Source: PNAI01 sp964575715 (lineage in GTDB: Bacteria; Pseudomonadota; Alphaproteobacteria; Rhizobiales; Xanthobacteraceae). From it: a stretch of 15,586 bases of DNA. The notes under the pieces were generated by a model. The model made no database searches, had not been told where the DNA came from, and saw nothing but the letters and a program-made list of their open reading frames with translations. A program made the translations under genes and the position numbers. This document shows, piece by piece, positions 13,679 to 15,586 of this stretch. How positions within the stretch are numbered: position 1 is the stretch's first letter; each line of letters starts with the position of its first letter. The stretch lies in assembly GCA_964575715.1 (NCBI GenBank), contig CAZNSG010000143.1, forward strand, positions 1 to 15,586, written 5' to 3'.

Positions 13679-14737
13679 ATGTCAGGTTCTAAGTCGAGGG
13701 TGAATGCAACGACTGGAAAACTGCCGCGTGGGCAACGGTTCGCTCCAACGCGCCGTGCCATTCTCAGGGCCGGCGGCGCCGCCGCGGCAACGGCTGTCGT
13801 CATGCCTGTCATCGGACATTTCAGCTCAGTCTATTCTGCCTGGCCCGATCGTCCGGTAAAGCTCCTCGTCCCGTTCGGTCCTGGCGGCCCGGTGGACGTG
13901 ATTGCGCGCCTCCTGATGCCTGCCCTCACCGACGCGCTGGGGACCTCGGTGTTTGTGGAGAACAGGGCCGGCGCCGCAGGGAACATCGGTGTCGGTATGG
14001 CGGCGCGTGCCGAGCCTGACGGGTACACGGTGCTGGTAACGTCCAACACCCTCGTCATCAATCCCTTGCTTTACGCCAACATCCCTTATGACCCGGTCAA
14101 GGATTTCCTGCCGCTTGTCGATATGGCCGGCTCGCCAACGGCTTTCGCCGTCCAACCGAAGCTCGGAGTCAAGACCCTGGCAGAGTTCGTGGCGTTGGCG
14201 AAGCAACGTGTGGGCAAATTGAATTACGCGAGTTCCGGAGTTGCCACGCCGGCTCACCTGGCTGGCGAATTTTTCAAGGCTCGATCCGGCATCGAGATGA
14301 CCCACATCCCCTACAACGGCGGCGGCCCGGCCGTGCAGGGATTGCTGACCGGTGCGGTGGAAATGGTATCGACGGCGCTGCCGGGGGTGCATCCGCATAT
14401 CATTTCCGGGACGCTCAACGGCATTGCCGTGACGGGTGAAAAGCGCTGGTTCGACTTGCCTGACATTCCGACCATGGTTGAGGCAGGCTATCCCGGCTTC
14501 GTGTTGGACACCTTTACGATGATGTTGCTTCCGGCCAAGACGCCGCAGGAGATCGCTGACCGCCTGACGAAGGAAACGCTTGCCATTCTCAGTCGCCCGG
14601 AATTCCGGGCGCGAATCCGCACGGTCGGATTTGAAGTTTCAGCGGGTGGTCCCGATGCGCTGAGGGCCCGCATTGCGCGTGAGTTGCCGCTTTGGGGCGA
14701 AGTGGTGAGACAGGCCGGCATCAAGCCGCAGCAGTAA
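13679..14737 (+). CDS. Bug/TctC-family periplasmic binding protein with Tat-like signal
   Basis: This 352-residue tripartite tricarboxylate transporter binding protein (Bug family) binds carboxylates or related small molecules in the periplasm. The family start WPDRPVKLLVPFGPGGPVDV follows a long leader with a twin-arginine motif, PTRRAILRAGGAAAA (residues 23-37), a hydrophobic run and a likely cleavage after VYSA (54). Further family features are VENRAGAAGNIG, EPDGYTVLV and HIPYNGGGPAVQGLLTG. ATG 13679 has AGGGG at a good distance upstream. No TctA or TctB membrane partner lies in the window. Orphan Bug proteins are common in beta- and alphaproteobacteria, where they may work with distant permeases or as sensors. 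It is divergent from the liv operon and shares its control region. Confidence 0.93.
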   Translation: MSGSKSRVNATTGKLPRGQRFAPTRRAILRAGGAAAATAVVMPVIGHFSSVYSAWPDRPVKLLVPFGPGGPVDVIARLLMPALTDALGTSVFVENRAGAAGNIGVGMAARAEPDGYTVLVTSNTLVINPLLYANIPYDPVKDFLPLVDMAGSPTAFAVQPKLGVKTLAEFVALAKQRVGKLNYASSGVATPAHLAGEFFKARSGIEMTHIPYNGGGPAVQGLLTGAVEMVSTALPGVHPHIISGTLNGIAVTGEKRWFDLPDIPTMVEAGYPGFVLDTFTMMLLPAKTPQEIADRLTKETLAILSRPEFRARIRTVGFEVSAGGPDALRARIARELPLWGEVVRQAGIKPQQ

Positions 14738-14780
14738 TAGCCGAGTCGTCGTTTGGGAGTGTTATTGGGACGAGAGATTG

Positions 14781-14801
14781 ATCGATGAAGCACTCATCGA
14801 T
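14781..14801. terminator. Hairpin between convergent genes, possible terminator
   Basis: ATCGATGA, loop AGCAC, TCATCGAT: a perfect eight-pair stem 44 bases after the stop of the TctC-like gene and 80 bases from the stop of the convergent SDR gene. It lacks a T-run on either side and is only half GC, so it is a weak terminator at best. A protein-binding dyad or an RNA-end stabiliser are alternatives. Confidence 0.3.
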
Positions 14802-14880
14802 ACAGGCTCCCGCCGTACAATATTCCTCGCGGGGCAGCCTAACCGTTCAGTCCGCGATATCGCAATTTACGCACCGCGGT

Positions 14881-15586
14881 TTACTTGCGGTCGCGAGCAC
14901 GATCCATCAATGATTTTTCCTGGCCGCCGTCGATCTCGATCTGGGTGCCATTGACCATGTGCATCAACGGCGAGGCGAGCATCGCGACGAGGTTTGCGAC
15001 CTCCTCTACCTCGGCGATGCGGCCCATCGGGATCGAGGCTGGCGCGAGCTTGTCAGCTTCCTCGTAGGGCAGCTTCATGTCGCGCGACATGGCGGCGACG
15101 AGGCCGGCCCAGCGCTCTGTGCGCACCGGCCCGGGATTGACGGCGCAGAAGCTGATATTGTGCTTGCCGTACTGGCCGGCGAGCGACAATGTCAGATTCT
15201 GTCCCGCGGCGTTGGCAGCGCCCGGACAGATTTCCCAGTACGAGGGCTTGACGCCATCGTTGCCGATCAGGTTGACCACGCGTCCGCCGCCCTGCTTGAC
15301 CATGATCGGCAGCACGTACCGCAGGCAGCGCACATAGCCCATGAACTTGAGCTGTAGCGACTGCGCCCAATCGGCTTCGGACAGATGTTCGATGACGCCG
15401 CCGGGCGAGGAGCCGGCGTTGTTGACCATGATATCGACCCGGCCGAGCGCTGAGTGTCCCTGCTCGACAAAGTTCCGGGCGTCGACATCCACGGTGAGAT
15501 CGGCGGCAATGGCGACGATCTTGCGATTGGTCGCGCGCGCGATCTCGGCCGCGGCGGCTTCCAGCGGCTCCTTGCGGCGCGCGCAG
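14881..15586 (-). CDS. SDR-family protein with non-canonical active site (partial, N-terminus outside the window)
   Basis: Visible are 234 residues of a Rossmann-fold short-chain dehydrogenase/reductase-family protein, running to the TTA-complement stop at 14881-14883. The frame continues through the right edge. The first residues there, ARRKEPLEAAAAEIARA, are the region after beta-2 (cofactor ribose side), so only about 35-45 residues including the TGxxxGIG motif are missing. Family features are VDIMVNNAGSSPGG, VVNLIGNDG and VNPGPVRTERW, then the C-terminal NGTQIEIDGGQEKS. The catalytic tetrad is replaced: the usual NLxG Asn is Lys (LKFMG), the Ser position is in NLIGNDG, and YxxxK reads PGAAN. 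I recall an SDR subgroup with LKFxGY and GxxxNAA in these places, so the gene is probably intact but of unusual chemistry. A GTG at 15490-15492 is internal, not the start. Confidence 0.88.
   Translation of the reverse strand, partial: CARRKEPLEAAAAEIARATNRKIVAIAADLTVDVDARNFVEQGHSALGRVDIMVNNAGSSPGGVIEHLSEADWAQSLQLKFMGYVRCLRYVLPIMVKQGGGRVVNLIGNDGVKPSYWEICPGAANAAGQNLTLSLAGQYGKHNISFCAVNPGPVRTERWAGLVAAMSRDMKLPYEEADKLAPASIPMGRIAEVEEVANLVAMLASPLMHMVNGTQIEIDGGQEKSLMDRARDRK

Noticed and set aside
1..15586. CRISPR array, tRNA or rRNA gene, phage or toxin-antitoxin module
   Set aside because: I saw no regularly spaced repeats, no tRNA-like cloverleaf or rRNA segment, and no phage or toxin family motif on either strand.

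Overview
The window looks like chromosome of an alphaproteobacterium of the Bradyrhizobium/Rhodopseudomonas kind. The inference rests on the high-GC coding sequence, a LivG of the 'LAYGDVK' type, a fused LivH-LivM permease, and a lone Bug/TctC-type binding protein next to a liv-type ABC transporter. No ribosomal or other marker gene is present, so the genus is not proven.

Layout: (1) Positions 1-1078 (minus strand) hold a wrecked mobile element. The C-terminal piece of a flavodoxin-fold NAD(P)H oxidoreductase is joined directly to an IS3-family element that has kept orfA, the frameshift site and the first half of orfB, but has lost the rest of orfB and its far end. (2) Positions 1079-1437 are non-coding and probably carry the promoter of the next operon. 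(3) Positions 1438-8552 (plus strand) form a five-gene operon. It encodes a molybdenum hydroxylase FAD subunit, its [2Fe-2S] subunit, an ACMSD-like metal-dependent amidohydrolase/decarboxylase, and two complete molybdopterin-binding large subunits in tandem. (4) Positions 8568-13340 (minus strand) form a branched-chain-amino-acid-type (HAAT) ABC transporter operon, read in the order binding protein, LivH-LivM fusion, LivG, LivF. It converges on the hydroxylase operon with only 15 bases between the stop codons. (5) Positions 13341-13678 are a divergent promoter region with a perfect 5+3+5 palindrome. (6) Positions 13679-14737 (plus strand) encode a Bug/TctC-family periplasmic binding protein with a Tat-like signal. 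(7) From 14881 to the right edge (minus strand) lies an SDR-family protein, cut by the window end, whose usual catalytic residues are replaced.

Together the genes look like a catabolic island. Two periplasmic binding proteins (one with its ABC transporter, one without a visible permease) would capture an organic acid. A molybdenum hydroxylase with one or two alternative large subunits would hydroxylate a probably N-heterocyclic or aromatic substrate, and an ACMSD-like enzyme would decarboxylate or hydrolyse a carboxylated product. The substrate cannot be read from the sequence. Neither large subunit has the form I CO-dehydrogenase active-site motif, so 'CO dehydrogenase' labels here would be misleading. 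No transcription regulator and no molybdenum-cofactor insertion factor (XdhC/CoxF/CoxD type) lies in the window.
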